Positions 17,810-26,894 of a stretch of DNA of 36,601 nt are shown one piece after another. Position 1 is the first letter of the stretch. Each line of letters begins with the position of its first letter. Position numbers and translations under genes: made by a program. The stretch comes from Candidatus Ventricola gallistercoris. Lineage in GTDB: Bacteria > Bacillota > Clostridia > Christensenellales > Aristaeellaceae. Under the pieces are notes generated by a model. The model was not told the origin of the DNA and did not search any database. It worked only from the letters and a program-made list of their open reading frames with translations. The stretch is taken from assembly GCA_018716525.1 (NCBI GenBank), contig DVJV01000215.1, positions 1-36,601 on the forward strand, in the 5' to 3' direction.

Positions 17810-17856
17810 GGTGTGCGCTCCTCTCATGGCGACGCCGGGCATGGGCGTCATGTCGT

Positions 17857-17884
17857 GGTATTGCTTTACTGCGGTATCGCTTTA
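17857..17884. promoter_or_regulatory. Direct repeat in the 5' leader of the amino-acid importer
   Basis: GGTATTGCTTTA (17857-17868) and GGTATCGCTTTA (17873-17884) are 12-base repeats differing at one base, 16 bases apart. They lie just downstream of the -10 box on the minus strand, where a bound regulator could block transcription. They could also be a chance duplication. Confidence 0.35.
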
Positions 17885-17893
17885 GTGTGATAA

Positions 17894-17922
17894 AGTATAG
17901 CGCAGGAAGAGAGCATTGTCAA
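17894..17922 (-). promoter_or_regulatory. Promoter of the amino-acid importer operon
   Basis: On the minus strand TTGACA (17922-17917) and TATACT (17899-17894) are separated by 17 bases. The binding-protein start is about 85 bases downstream of the -10 box. The rest of the gene-free stretch 17810-18259 holds a small CGCCG/CGGCG hairpin near 17978 and repeat copy B. Confidence 0.88.
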
Positions 17923-18015
17923 GACCCGATTTGCAGTTTTTTGAAAAAAGTGCAGAGCGCATGTGGCCAGAAAAAAACGCCGCCCGGAACGGCGCAGTGT
18001 TTGCGCTTTGGGGCG

Positions 18016-18222
18016 GCAGGCTGTCAAAAACCTTTCCGGGCGGATTGGAGGGCGCGGTCCTCCCAAATGCAATCCGAGTCCGGCAACCTGTGCGGCGGAT
18101 TCGCAAGCTTGCGCAGCAAGGTTTTCTTGCGGCGTTCCCCGCACGGGCGGGGAGGAAAACGGTGCAAGACACTTGGAAAAGGATGCCTTTGACACGCTGT
18201 CGCCTTCCCTCTCGGGAAGGCG
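18016..18222 (+). repeat. Structured repeat, copy B (inverted relative to copy A at 15121)
   Basis: Read on the plus strand it parallels copy A from CTGTCAAAAA through to GGGAAGGCG. Hairpins in matching order are: TTGG-AGG/CCT-C-CCAA (18045-18051 with 18059-18066, one bulged C); CGAGTCC/GGATTCG (18075-18081 with 18097-18103, where a G-T replaces the A-T of copy A); CTTGC/GCAAG (18108-18112 with 18116-18120); CCCCGC/GCGGGG (18137-18142 with 18047+100 to 18152) inside an outer CGTT/AACG; and a perfect 9-bp CGCCTTCCC/GGGAAGGCG (18201-18209 with 18214-18222). The last hairpin lies 38 bases past the murA stop but has no T tract. Confidence 0.8.
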
Positions 18223-18259
18223 ATCTGGGTGTGCGGGTGTGCGGCGGTTTAGAAGCTGG

Positions 18260-19501
18260 CTAAAGCCGCACGATGTTGCCGCCTACGGCGCAGAGCTTAT
18301 CCTCGATGTGGCAGTAGCCGCGGTCGATGTGCCCGGCTTCGTCATCCACGAGCGTTTCGCCTTCGGCGCACAACCCCGCGAGGATCAGCGCGGCGCCCGC
18401 GCGCAGGTCGGTGGCCCGCACCGGCGCGCCGGTCAGGTAAGGCGTGCCTTCGACCACGGAGACGCGGTTTTCCACGCGGATGTGCGCGCCCAGGCGCGCC
18501 AGCTCTGCGGCGTGCATGAAGCGGTTTTCAAAAATCGTCTCCAGGAATACGCTGGTGCCGGGGGTTTTGCAGGCGACGGCCATCATCGGCGCCTGCAGAT
18601 CCGTGGGGAAGCCGGGGTAGACCATGGTGCGGATTTCAAAGGGCTGCTTGGCACGGCCAAAGACCATCAGCCCGCCCGGCGTATCCTTGATATGTACGCC
18701 CGCTTCGCTGAGCTTGAAGAGCAGCGAGCGCAGATGTTCGGCGCGCGCGCCGCGCAGCAGCAATTCGCCGCCGGTGATGGCGCAGGCACAGGCCATCGTG
18801 CCGGCCTCGATGCGGTCTGCGATGGGCTGCCAGGATGTGCCGTGCAGCTCACTGACGCCCTCGATGGTGATGGTCGATGTGCCCGCTCCGGCGATCTTGG
18901 CGCCCATGGAGGAGAGGAAAGCGGCCAGATCCACGATTTCCGGCTCCTTGGCGGCGTTTTCAATGCGCGTGGTGCCCTTGGCGAGCGTGGCGGCCATCAG
19001 CAGGTTTTCCGTAGCGCCGACGGAAGGCATATCCAGGTAGATCACCGCGCCGCGCAGGCAGCCCGTCAGCGTCACGCCGCCGTGATCAAATGCGACGCGC
19101 GCACCCAGGGCGCTCATGCCCTTGAGGTGCTGGTCGATGGGCCGCTGGCCAATGGCGCATCCGCCGGGAAGCGGAATGCGCGCCTCACCCAGCCGCGCCA
19201 GCAGCGGGCCGAGCACCAGCACGGATGCGCGCATTTTGCGCACATCTTCTTCATCCTGCGGGTTTTTAAGGCAGGATGCGTTGAGGATGAGCGCATCCTG
19301 CTCGCAGTGCGTGCGGCAACCGCAGGCTTCCATGAGCGAGCGGAGCGTGTGCACATCCGTCAGATCCGGCGGATGCTCAATGCGCACGTCCTCGCGGGTC
19401 AAAAGCGCGCCGCACATGATGGGCAGCACCGCATTTTTGGACGTGCTGATGGGTATTTCTCCCCGCAGAGGCGGGCTTTCGCGTACCGCATAGTGCGCCA
19501 T
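18260..19501 (-). CDS. murA: UDP-N-acetylglucosamine 1-carboxyvinyltransferase MurA
   Basis: MurA transfers enolpyruvate from PEP to UDP-GlcNAc, the first committed step of peptidoglycan synthesis, in the cytoplasm. The 413-residue length is normal. Lys22 and Asn23 (STSKNAVLP) and Cys115 ([15 protein letters not shown]) fall at the same numbers as in the Escherichia coli enzyme. Cys115 predicts sensitivity to fosfomycin, which alkylates this residue. [13 protein letters not shown] carries the catalytic Asp. ATG 19501 is preceded by GGAGGG. Many Bacillota have two MurA paralogues, and I cannot tell which this is. It stands alone, away from other cell-wall genes; glmS, which supplies the GlcN-6-P precursor, lies 5.4 kb away on the other strand. 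Confidence 0.95.
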   Translation of the reverse strand: MAHYAVRESPPLRGEIPISTSKNAVLPIMCGALLTREDVRIEHPPDLTDVHTLRSLMEACGCRTHCEQDALILNASCLKNPQDEEDVRKMRASVLVLGPLLARLGEARIPLPGGCAIGQRPIDQHLKGMSALGARVAFDHGGVTLTGCLRGAVIYLDMPSVGATENLLMAATLAKGTTRIENAAKEPEIVDLAAFLSSMGAKIAGAGTSTITIEGVSELHGTSWQPIADRIEAGTMACACAITGGELLLRGARAEHLRSLLFKLSEAGVHIKDTPGGLMVFGRAKQPFEIRTMVYPGFPTDLQAPMMAVACKTPGTSVFLETIFENRFMHAAELARLGAHIRVENRVSVVEGTPYLTGAPVRATDLRAGAALILAGLCAEGETLVDDEAGHIDRGYCHIEDKLCAVGGNIVRL

Positions 19502-20018
19502 GAGAATCCCTCCGATATTTTCGGCTTTGCGGCGGCGAACCCGCCTGATGGCAACGTATGCCACAGCGGGGCGATGTGTCCGCGATGCCGCAAGAGGATT
19601 TTCTCCTGACGACGCGCGGCACATGCCGGCGGCAAAAGACAGGCAACTGCGGCATTCCCATCATATGTTGGAAAGGGCGCGCTGGCCACAGCGCGAAAAG
19701 AACAACCGATACTGGAAGACAATGCCACGGGCCAACCGCTGCCATGGAAGCAAAGGAAGATGCAGCAAAAAAACAAAACCTCCCATACAGTTTATCCACC
19801 ATGGCGCGAGAATAACCGGAGAACGGGCGAAAAAATGGACTACTTGTTTGAAGACAAATGATTTTGAATTGAAATTGAGCTGCAGATGGTGTATTGTAAT
19901 AGGGATTAAAAACAGGATAAATGTGTGCCGCCTGCGCAAACGGGACGGAGCATGCCCGGAAAAGACAGGCTGGGCGGCGCGCAGAAGATGGACGGCGAGA
20001 GAATGCCGGAAGGGAACC
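19502..20018. other. 517-base divergent intergenic region between murA and the first GT-C-like gene
   Basis: The murA-proximal part is GC-rich, whereas 19780-19930 is AT-rich. Short open frames cross it on both strands, but none has a good ribosome site or recognisable protein. I find no clear murA promoter and no structured RNA. A candidate plus-strand promoter is listed separately. Confidence 0.5.
19869..19897 (+). promoter_or_regulatory. Candidate promoter of the GT-C-like gene cluster
   Basis: TTGAAA (19869-19874) and TATTGT (19892-19897) are separated by 17 bases within the AT-rich part of the intergenic region, about 120 bases before the first gene. Confidence 0.45.
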
Positions 20019-21641
20019 ATGCGAAACAAAATCGGGAAAAGATGGATAGATATCGTGCCGTGGCTTCTTTTGGCGGCGGCATATGCGGTTACGGTTGGGC
20101 ACTTTGCCCTCTATGGCATGCACAATCTGGATGCGGACATGTCCAGCGAGATGCTGTTTGCCGACCTGCTCAACCGGGAAGGGCGGCTTTTGACGGACAG
20201 TTGGTACTACTCCTCGGAGCTGCGCACGGTCAGCCCGGTGCCGCTGTATCAGCTGGGGCTGCTGCTCTTTGATTCGTGGCACAGCGCCCGCGTGTTTGGC
20301 ACGGCGCTCATGCTGGCGGGCATTCTCGCTTCGTTTTTGTACTTTTCGCGGGAAGCCGGCCTGGGCCGCGCCGGTGTGTACATGGCCGTGGTGCTGGCAA
20401 TGCCCTTTTCGGATGTTTATGCCTATGTGGCCTTCCTGAACGGAGGCTATTCGGTGTATCTGATGCTGGTCTTCGTGCTGCTGGGGCTTGTGCTGGGCAT
20501 GGAGAAGGCGCGCCACAGGGGAATACGCCTGCTGCTGACAGGGATTCTGAGCCTGTGGGGCGGCACGGGAGGCGTGCGGATGATGCTCTTTTGGGCCGTT
20601 CCGATCTCGGCAGCCTGCACACTGGAAGCGTTTGAAGCGCTCAGGCAGAACAAGCGCATGGCGCAGGCGTGGCAGCAGCCCCTGCGCATCACGCTGATTG
20701 CCGCTGCGCTGTCCGCGGGGCTGACGGCGGCGGGCTATCTGATCAACGCCAGGGTGCTCAGCGGGCTGTATGACTATGTGCGCTACGACCAGACAGGGCT
20801 TTCGATGCCCCAATCGTCCCTGTTTTTTGCGCAGCTGACGGGCATTGCCGAATTCTTTGGTTACCGGGCGTCCAGCCGGATGCTTTCCTCGCGCGGCGTG
20901 GCCAGCCTGCTGGCGCTGTGCATGATGGGGCTGAGCCTGTATGCCGTTTCAAGGCTCCTGGCGCGCAGCCGCGCGGGCAGGCTTTGCCGCACGCAGCGGA
21001 TATTGCTCTATTTCACAATCAGCTCGCTGGCGCTGGGAATCACGGTCAATGCGCTGACGGAAAACTACTTTGCCCGCTACTATCTGCCCGGGCTCTTGAT
21101 GCTGGTGCTGCTGCTGTTTGTCTGCTGGGAGGGAACGGTGTGCCTCTATGCGCCGCTCAGGCGGGCCGTGCCGCTGGCGCTGTGCGCGGTGTTCGCGCTG
21201 GAGGCGGGCATCTATCTGCGTCAGGAGAAGACCACGCAGACTGCCCCCTATGAAGATGCGGCGGACTGGCTGCTTTCAAACGGCTATACGCGGGGGTTTG
21301 CCACATTTTGGAATGGCGCGCCGCTTACGGAGGCAAGCGACGGGGCCATTACCGTTTACACCATGCCGGATTCTTACTGGCAGGATGACTACAAGCATCT
21401 GACGCTCAACCGATTTTTGCAGGAGAAGGCGAATATCGAAGCTGTTGAGAGCGGAAAGGTGGAAGGACCGGTCTTTGTGCTGCTGACGGCACAGGAGTGC
21501 TTGCAGGATGTGCCCTATGCCGACGAGGCCCACCTGGTTGCACAGCTTGATGCGGGCAATATCTACGTGTATGAAAGCCTCGAAGCTTTGTTTGAGGCCG
21601 CGGGGCAGGGCACGGGTTTGGATCAGACGCAAGCTGCCTGA
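20019..21641 (+). CDS. GT-C-like polytopic membrane protein, paralogue 1 of 3
   Basis: The 540-residue protein has a hydrophobic N-terminus, roughly ten further membrane segments, and a soluble C-terminal domain of about 130 residues. The first external loop holds YGMHNLDADMSSEM, then a WYYSSELR block and LLLFDSWHSARVF. Acidic residues in the first loop plus many helices are the plan of GT-C glycosyltransferases that use lipid-linked sugars, but the substrate is unknown and the assignment is inference. The C-terminal domain starts near YEDAADWLLSNGYTRGFATFWNG and has a TEASDG block shared by all three copies. ATG 20019 is preceded by GGAAGGGA; the frame is open upstream without a better site. 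It heads a run of three tandem paralogues. Confidence 0.82.
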   Translation: MRNKIGKRWIDIVPWLLLAAAYAVTVGHFALYGMHNLDADMSSEMLFADLLNREGRLLTDSWYYSSELRTVSPVPLYQLGLLLFDSWHSARVFGTALMLAGILASFLYFSREAGLGRAGVYMAVVLAMPFSDVYAYVAFLNGGYSVYLMLVFVLLGLVLGMEKARHRGIRLLLTGILSLWGGTGGVRMMLFWAVPISAACTLEAFEALRQNKRMAQAWQQPLRITLIAAALSAGLTAAGYLINARVLSGLYDYVRYDQTGLSMPQSSLFFAQLTGIAEFFGYRASSRMLSSRGVASLLALCMMGLSLYAVSRLLARSRAGRLCRTQRILLYFTISSLALGITVNALTENYFARYYLPGLLMLVLLLFVCWEGTVCLYAPLRRAVPLALCAVFALEAGIYLRQEKTTQTAPYEDAADWLLSNGYTRGFATFWNGAPLTEASDGAITVYTMPDSYWQDDYKHLTLNRFLQEKANIEAVESGKVEGPVFVLLTAQECLQDVPYADEAHLVAQLDAGNIYVYESLEALFEAAGQGTGLDQTQAA

Positions 21642-21688
21642 CGGCTGAAATGCGTTGCACGATTTGATGACGGAGAGGATCAAATAGT

Positions 21689-23284
21689 ATGACAGCAAAG
21701 AAAAAGCCCAATCTATTACCCTGGTTGGTGCTGGCGGCCGCATACCTGTTTGCCGTGGGATTCCAAGCGGTTTACGGGATGCACAACCTCAATGCGGATA
21801 ATTCCAGCGAGATGGTGCTGGCGGATCTGCTCAACGAAGAAGGGGGCTTTTTATCCACCAACTGGTTTTACTCTACGGAGCTGCGCGTAGTCAGCCCCGT
21901 GCCTGTATACCAGCTGGGGCTGCTGCTCTTTGATTCGTGGCATATGGCGCGCACGTTTTCCATTGCCGTGCTGCTGTCGGGGGTTGTGGCCTCGCTCCTG
22001 TATGCGCTCAGAGGGGCGGATATCGGCGATGCCGGAATCTATGCGGCGGCAGCGCTGATTCTGCCGTTTAGCCGGGTGTACAACTACCTGTTCTTGTATG
22101 GCGGCGGGTATACGGTGTTCTTCATGCTCACCTGCTGGCTGATCGGGCTGAACCTTCGGCTGCTGTCGGGGCAAAAGACGAAGAGGCGGCTGCTGCTCAT
22201 TGGCGTGCTCAGCCTGTGGGGTGGGCTCAACGGTGTGCGGATGATGATGATGTCCGGCGCGCCTCTGCTTCTGACCTGCGGCATTCTGGCGTTTCGCCGG
22301 TTTCTACGCTGCCGGTCAGCGGCAGAGGGGCTTGGAAGCGGGGAATTCCGCATGCTGCTGGGCGCAGCGGTGAGCATGGCCGTCATGGCGGTGGGGTATC
22401 TGATCAACGTGTGTGTGTTGGCAGATCTCTATTTCTTCAAGAGTTATCAAAACACACAGTTTACCGGTTTTACTGCCGATGCGCTGTTTGAGCAAATCGA
22501 AGCGCTGCCTGTCTTCTTTGGGGAGCGGACCCAGGTTTCGCTTTTCAGCATGGCAGGCATTTCAAGCCTTTGCGCGATTGGGCTTTGTCTGCTGCTGGGC
22601 ATGGCGATCGTGCTGCTGTACGGGATGCGCACAGAGCTGACGGCGGCGCAAAAGTGCATCGTGCTGTTTGCCGGAGTGGCCACTGCGCTGGGCATAGGGC
22701 TCAATGCGGTGACGGAGCTGGGAACGGTTGAGCACAGCGTGGGATATTATATGACGGGCTTGCAGATGCTGGTGGTTTCCGCCTTCGTTCTGCTGGAAAA
22801 GATGCACTGCGGGCTCAGGCCGATGCGTTCGGCGTGCATGGTGCTGTTGACATCGGTGTTTGCGCTGGAAGCAGTGGTGACGCTGCGCAGCGAATATAAC
22901 AATACCCCAACCACGATTGAAGAGGCGGCAGACTGGCTGGTGGAAAATGGCTATACACAGGGATACACGACCTTCTGGAATGGCAATGTGCTGACGGAGG
23001 CCAGCGACGGTGTGCTGGATGTGTATGTCTACAATTCGTGGGCGAGCTCGCAGTTGTATGACTGGCTGCAAAAGAGGACGCATTGGGAGACGACGCCGCA
23101 AGGGAAGGTGTTTGTCTACATCAGCGAAGATGATTACCAGCCGGAAGTGATGCCTTGTAAACAGGCGGATCATCTGGTATGGCAGAGTCATGAAGGCAGT
23201 ATCTATGCTTATGATAGCGGAGAGCAGGTGGAAGCTCTGCAGAGGGGTGCAGGCGATCAGACGAAAGGGGAGGAATACGAATGA
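21689..23284 (+). CDS. GT-C-like polytopic membrane protein, paralogue 2 of 3
   Basis: The 531-residue protein follows paralogue 1 by 47 bases and overlaps paralogue 3 by four bases (ATGA). It repeats the family plan: YGMHNLNADNSSEM, FYSTELRVVSPVPVYQLG and LLLFDSWHMARTF in the first loop, many membrane helices, and a C-terminal soluble domain with GYTQGYTTFWNG, LTEASDG and ending in GSIYAYDS. GGAGAGG (21672-21678) serves ATG 21689. It looks closer to paralogue 3 than to paralogue 1, notably in the C-terminal domain (LQKRTHWE versus LQKRSHWS). The function is unknown; a membrane glycosyltransferase is the best guess. Confidence 0.82.
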   Translation: MTAKKKPNLLPWLVLAAAYLFAVGFQAVYGMHNLNADNSSEMVLADLLNEEGGFLSTNWFYSTELRVVSPVPVYQLGLLLFDSWHMARTFSIAVLLSGVVASLLYALRGADIGDAGIYAAAALILPFSRVYNYLFLYGGGYTVFFMLTCWLIGLNLRLLSGQKTKRRLLLIGVLSLWGGLNGVRMMMMSGAPLLLTCGILAFRRFLRCRSAAEGLGSGEFRMLLGAAVSMAVMAVGYLINVCVLADLYFFKSYQNTQFTGFTADALFEQIEALPVFFGERTQVSLFSMAGISSLCAIGLCLLLGMAIVLLYGMRTELTAAQKCIVLFAGVATALGIGLNAVTELGTVEHSVGYYMTGLQMLVVSAFVLLEKMHCGLRPMRSACMVLLTSVFALEAVVTLRSEYNNTPTTIEEAADWLVENGYTQGYTTFWNGNVLTEASDGVLDVYVYNSWASSQLYDWLQKRTHWETTPQGKVFVYISEDDYQPEVMPCKQADHLVWQSHEGSIYAYDSGEQVEALQRGAGDQTKGEEYE

Positions 23285-24879
23285 AACGTCAAACCATATC
23301 AAAGGGATTGCCCTGGATGGTGCTGGTCGTCGCATATCTGATGACTGTGATGTTTCAAGCACTTTACGGAATGCACAATCTTAATGCGGATGTTTCCAGT
23401 GATATGGTGCTGGCCCAACTGCTCAACGAAGAAGGAAGCTTATTATCCAATAACTGGTATTACTCAACAGAGCTGCGTTTGGTCAGCCATGTGCCGGTTT
23501 ATCAATTGGGCATGCTGCTTTTTGATTCGTGGCACGCGGTGCGCACGTTTGCCATTGCAGTACTTCTGGCAGGAGCGGCGTTGTCGCTCATCTATGTGTT
23601 AAAAGGCGTGGGACTGCAAAAGTGTGCGCCTTATGCCGCGACGGCAATCATCCTACCCTTTAGCGGAGCACAGGACTTTTTGTTCGTGTACGGCTTGTGC
23701 TACACGGTTTGGTTTATCGTGACGTGTTTGATGCTGGGGCTGATCTTTAGGCTGAATCAGCCCAAAGGCCGCAAAGGAAGGCTGTTTTGGATTGTGCTAA
23801 TCAGCGTAGCCGGAGGTATGGGCGGCTTGCGCATGTTTATGGTGTGCAGCGTGCCTTTGGTGCTTGCGTGCGCATTGCTTGCATTGGTTTGCCTTACACG
23901 CAGCGACACGCTTCGGGAATTCAAAACGAAACAGGAAACCATTCTGTTCTCGGGGGCACTGCTGAGCTTGGCAGCGATGGTCGTGGGTTATGGCATCAAT
24001 GTTGGAGTTCTCAGCCGGATCTACCAATGTAACGACTTTTCTGAAACTGCGTTTCAGTCGTTTGACCTGACATCGCTTCGTATCCAGCTGGAGTATATTG
24101 CGTCCTTTTTAGGTGTGCGTACGGGCGTTAAGTTACTGTCCATTCAAGGAATTGCCAGTGTATGTGCGGTGTGTCTGCTGATCATGTTGCCGCTGAGCGT
24201 TTTGATGCTGTACGGATGGCGCAGAGCGCTGCCTGTGGGGCAGCGCACGTTGATTCTCTTCGCTGTGATGGCTTGTGCGACGGGGCTGGGCATCAACTTG
24301 GTGACGGGTGCAGGCGTAATTCATCCTTATTCCGTTGCCTATTACCTTCCGGGTTTGCTGTTGTTTATTGCAACCTTGTTTATACTGGTTGAGCGGATGC
24401 CTTGCCGCATGGAATGGGTACGCACAGGATGTTTTCTGATGTTGACAGCGGTGTTGGTATTGGAAGCGGCAGTGACACTGCGTACCGAGAAAAAGAACAC
24501 GCCCAGCACCATTGAACTGGCGGCGGATTGGCTGGTAGAAAATGGGTATACCCAGGGGTATTCCACCTTTTGGAATGGCAGTGTGCTGACCGATGCCAGC
24601 GACGGAGTGTTGGACGTTTATACATATTATACCTGGAATGGAACTGAACTGTATCCATGGCTACAGAAGCGGTCTCATTGGAGTGAGCAGCCGGAAGGAG
24701 AGGTCTTTGTCTACATTCATGGAAATGATTATCCGCTGACCGGAAGACCTTGCGAGCAGGAAGACCATCTGGCATGGAGTAATGGGGAGGGCAGTATCTA
24801 CATCTACGACAGCGCGGCGGAAGTTGATGCGCTGCAGCGGGCACAGTGGAGCGAAGCGGACCCGCCCTCCGGGGAATGA
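23281..24879 (+). CDS. GT-C-like polytopic membrane protein, paralogue 3 of 3, AT-richer
   Basis: The 532-residue protein starts at ATG 23281, overlapping the stop of paralogue 2, with GGGGAGG upstream. First-loop blocks are YGMHNLNADVSSDM, NNWYYSTELRLVSHVPVYQLG and LLFDSWHAVRTF; note Asp in place of Glu in SSDM. The C-terminal domain has GYTQGYSTFWNG, LTDASDGVLDVY and GSIYIYDS. The gene is visibly AT-richer, with more TTG, TTT and ATT codons than the neighbouring genes, which could mark recent import or a different mutational history. It ends 48 bases before glmS, with no clear terminator between. Confidence 0.82.
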   Translation: MKRQTISKGLPWMVLVVAYLMTVMFQALYGMHNLNADVSSDMVLAQLLNEEGSLLSNNWYYSTELRLVSHVPVYQLGMLLFDSWHAVRTFAIAVLLAGAALSLIYVLKGVGLQKCAPYAATAIILPFSGAQDFLFVYGLCYTVWFIVTCLMLGLIFRLNQPKGRKGRLFWIVLISVAGGMGGLRMFMVCSVPLVLACALLALVCLTRSDTLREFKTKQETILFSGALLSLAAMVVGYGINVGVLSRIYQCNDFSETAFQSFDLTSLRIQLEYIASFLGVRTGVKLLSIQGIASVCAVCLLIMLPLSVLMLYGWRRALPVGQRTLILFAVMACATGLGINLVTGAGVIHPYSVAYYLPGLLLFIATLFILVERMPCRMEWVRTGCFLMLTAVLVLEAAVTLRTEKKNTPSTIELAADWLVENGYTQGYSTFWNGSVLTDASDGVLDVYTYYTWNGTELYPWLQKRSHWSEQPEGEVFVYIHGNDYPLTGRPCEQEDHLAWSNGEGSIYIYDSAAEVDALQRAQWSEADPPSGE

Positions 24880-24927
24880 GGGAACCGAGCTTCGAGCCAA
24901 TCTATGTATTGAAGGAGGACAATCGCT

Positions 24928-26814
24928 ATGTGCGGAATTGTAGGCTATGTGGGCGTCAAACAGGCGGCGCCGATTCTTCTGAGCGGCCTGTCCAAGCTGG
25001 AATACCGGGGGTATGACTCGGCGGGCATTGCCGTGCGCGACGAGGCAGCGGAGCATATCGAGGTCGTCAAGGCCAAGGGCAGGCTCAAGAATCTGATGGA
25101 GATGACGGACTCGGGCCATGCGGTGCGCGGCACGTGCGGCGTGGGCCACACCCGCTGGGCGACGCACGGGGAGCCCAGCGCCATCAATGCGCACCCGCAC
25201 TATTCCAAGGAGAAGCGCGTGGTGGTGGTGCACAACGGCATCATCGAGAATTATCAGGATATCAAGGCGGCGCTGACCCGGAAGGGCTATGTGTTCAGGA
25301 CGCAGACGGACACCGAAGCGGCTGCGCTGCTGCTGGACAGCTACTATGCGGAGGCGGGCAAGAAGGGCCTTGCCCCGCGCGAGCGCGCGCTTGCCGCCAT
25401 CCGGGATATGATGATCCGCGTGCGCGGCAGCTATGCGCTGGGCATCCTCTTTGGCGACCAGCCGGGCGTGCTCTACGCCACCCGCAAGGACAGCCCGCTG
25501 ATCGTGGGCCGCTGCGACGGGGAGCTGCGCGGCCACATGATCGCCTCGGATGTGCCCGCCGTGCTCAACTACACGCGGCAGGTCGTCTATATCGACAACA
25601 TGGAGATCGCCTGCCTGACGCAGGATGAGATGCACCTGTACAACATCGACTGCGAGGAGATCGAAAAGCCCTTTGTGGAGATCAAGTGGGATGCCGCGTC
25701 GGCCGAAAAGGACGGCTACGAGCATTTCATGATCAAGGAAATCCACGAGCAGCCGCGCGCTGTGCGCGACACGCTCTCCCCGCGCATCCGCGAGGCGGAG
25801 GATGGTACAAAGAGCATCGACCTGAGCGAGACGTCGCTGACGGATGAAGACCTTCGCAACGTCTCACGCCTGCTGCTGGTCGGCTGCGGTTCGGCGTATC
25901 ACGTGGGCGTGGCCGGGCGCTATATCGTCGAGCGCCTGGCGCGCGTGCCCTGCGAGGTGGATCTGGCCAGCGAGCTGCGCTACCGCGACCCGATTATCGA
26001 CAGCAAAACGCTGGTGGTCATCATCAGCCAAAGCGGCGAGACGGCAGACAGCCTGGCGGCGCTGCGCATGTGCAAGGAGCGGGGGCTGCGCACGCTGGCG
26101 GTGGTCAACGTGGTGGGCTCTTCCATCGCCCGCGAGGCCGACAGCGTCATGTATACCTGGGCGGGCCCGGAGATCTCCGTGGCCACCACCAAGGCGTATT
26201 CCACGCAGCTTGCGGCGCTGTATCTGCTGGCTACCAAGATGGCCGCAGTGCGCGGGGAGATCGACGAGGCGCGCGAACAAAAGCTCATCGAGGCCATGCT
26301 CGCCCTGCCGGATCAGATCGAGCGCGTGCTTTCCGACAAGGAGCGCGTGCAGTGGTATGCCAACAAGATGGCCGCGTGCAAGGATGTGTTCTTCATCGGC
26401 CGCGGGCTTGATTACGCCATCAGCCTGGAGGGCAGCCTCAAGCTCAAGGAGATCAGCTACATTCATTCCGAAGCGTACGCCGCCGGCGAGCTCAAGCACG
26501 GCACCATCAGCCTGGTGGAGGATGGTGTGCTCGTCGTGGCCGTTGCCACCCAGCCGGAGCTGTTTGAAAAAGAGGTTTCCAACATGGTCGAGGTGCGCAG
26601 CCGCGGGGCTACGCTCTTCGGCCTGACCAGCTACGGGCAGTACGCCATTGAGGATACGGTCAATTTCACCGTGTACGTGCCCCGGACGGAGCCCCTGTTT
26701 GCCACATCGCTGGCCGTGGTGCCGTTGCAGCTTCTGGCCTACTACATCAGCTGCGCCAAGGGCCTTGACGTGGATAAGCCGCGCAACCTGGCCAAGAGTG
26801 TGACCGTGGAGTGA
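24928..26814 (+). CDS. glmS: Glutamine-fructose-6-phosphate aminotransferase (isomerizing) GlmS
   Basis: GlmS makes glucosamine-6-phosphate from fructose-6-phosphate and glutamine, the entry to amino-sugar and cell-wall synthesis. Cys2 after the start Met (MCGIVGYVG) is the glutaminase nucleophile. LEYRGYDSAG, TRWATHGEPS and VVHNGIIENY are glutaminase-domain blocks. The isomerase half has two SIS domains (CGSAYHVG; SQSGETADSLAALR; STQLAALYLLATK) and ends in the classical NLAKSVTVE. At 628 residues it is slightly longer than the ~600-610 usual. GAAGGAGG precedes ATG 24928. Only 48 bases separate it from the preceding gene, so there is no room for a glmS ribozyme and none is seen. Confidence 0.97.
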   Translation: MCGIVGYVGVKQAAPILLSGLSKLEYRGYDSAGIAVRDEAAEHIEVVKAKGRLKNLMEMTDSGHAVRGTCGVGHTRWATHGEPSAINAHPHYSKEKRVVVVHNGIIENYQDIKAALTRKGYVFRTQTDTEAAALLLDSYYAEAGKKGLAPRERALAAIRDMMIRVRGSYALGILFGDQPGVLYATRKDSPLIVGRCDGELRGHMIASDVPAVLNYTRQVVYIDNMEIACLTQDEMHLYNIDCEEIEKPFVEIKWDAASAEKDGYEHFMIKEIHEQPRAVRDTLSPRIREAEDGTKSIDLSETSLTDEDLRNVSRLLLVGCGSAYHVGVAGRYIVERLARVPCEVDLASELRYRDPIIDSKTLVVIISQSGETADSLAALRMCKERGLRTLAVVNVVGSSIAREADSVMYTWAGPEISVATTKAYSTQLAALYLLATKMAAVRGEIDEAREQKLIEAMLALPDQIERVLSDKERVQWYANKMAACKDVFFIGRGLDYAISLEGSLKLKEISYIHSEAYAAGELKHGTISLVEDGVLVVAVATQPELFEKEVSNMVEVRSRGATLFGLTSYGQYAIEDTVNFTVYVPRTEPLFATSLAVVPLQLLAYYISCAKGLDVDKPRNLAKSVTVE

Positions 26815-26865
26815 GGCGCCCTGCGCTGACCGCCGCACTTTAAGGGCCGCTTTTCCGAAAATAGC

Positions 26866-26894
26866 TTGTATTTTTCGCGCGAACGGTGTACAAT
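26866..26894 (+). promoter_or_regulatory. Promoter of the CobW gene pair, interlocked with a terminator
   Basis: TTGTAT (26866-26871) and TACAAT (26889-26894) are separated by 17 bases. The predicted transcript start (~26901) falls inside the 5' arm of the hairpin at 26895-26925. Confidence 0.65.

Noticed and set aside
19624-20018. Small open frames in the murA-to-GT-C intergenic region
   Set aside because: None has a convincing ribosome site, codon pattern or similarity to any family I know.
24880-24927. Possible glmS ribozyme
   Set aside because: Only 48 bases are available and no ribozyme core is seen, so glmS must be controlled in another way.
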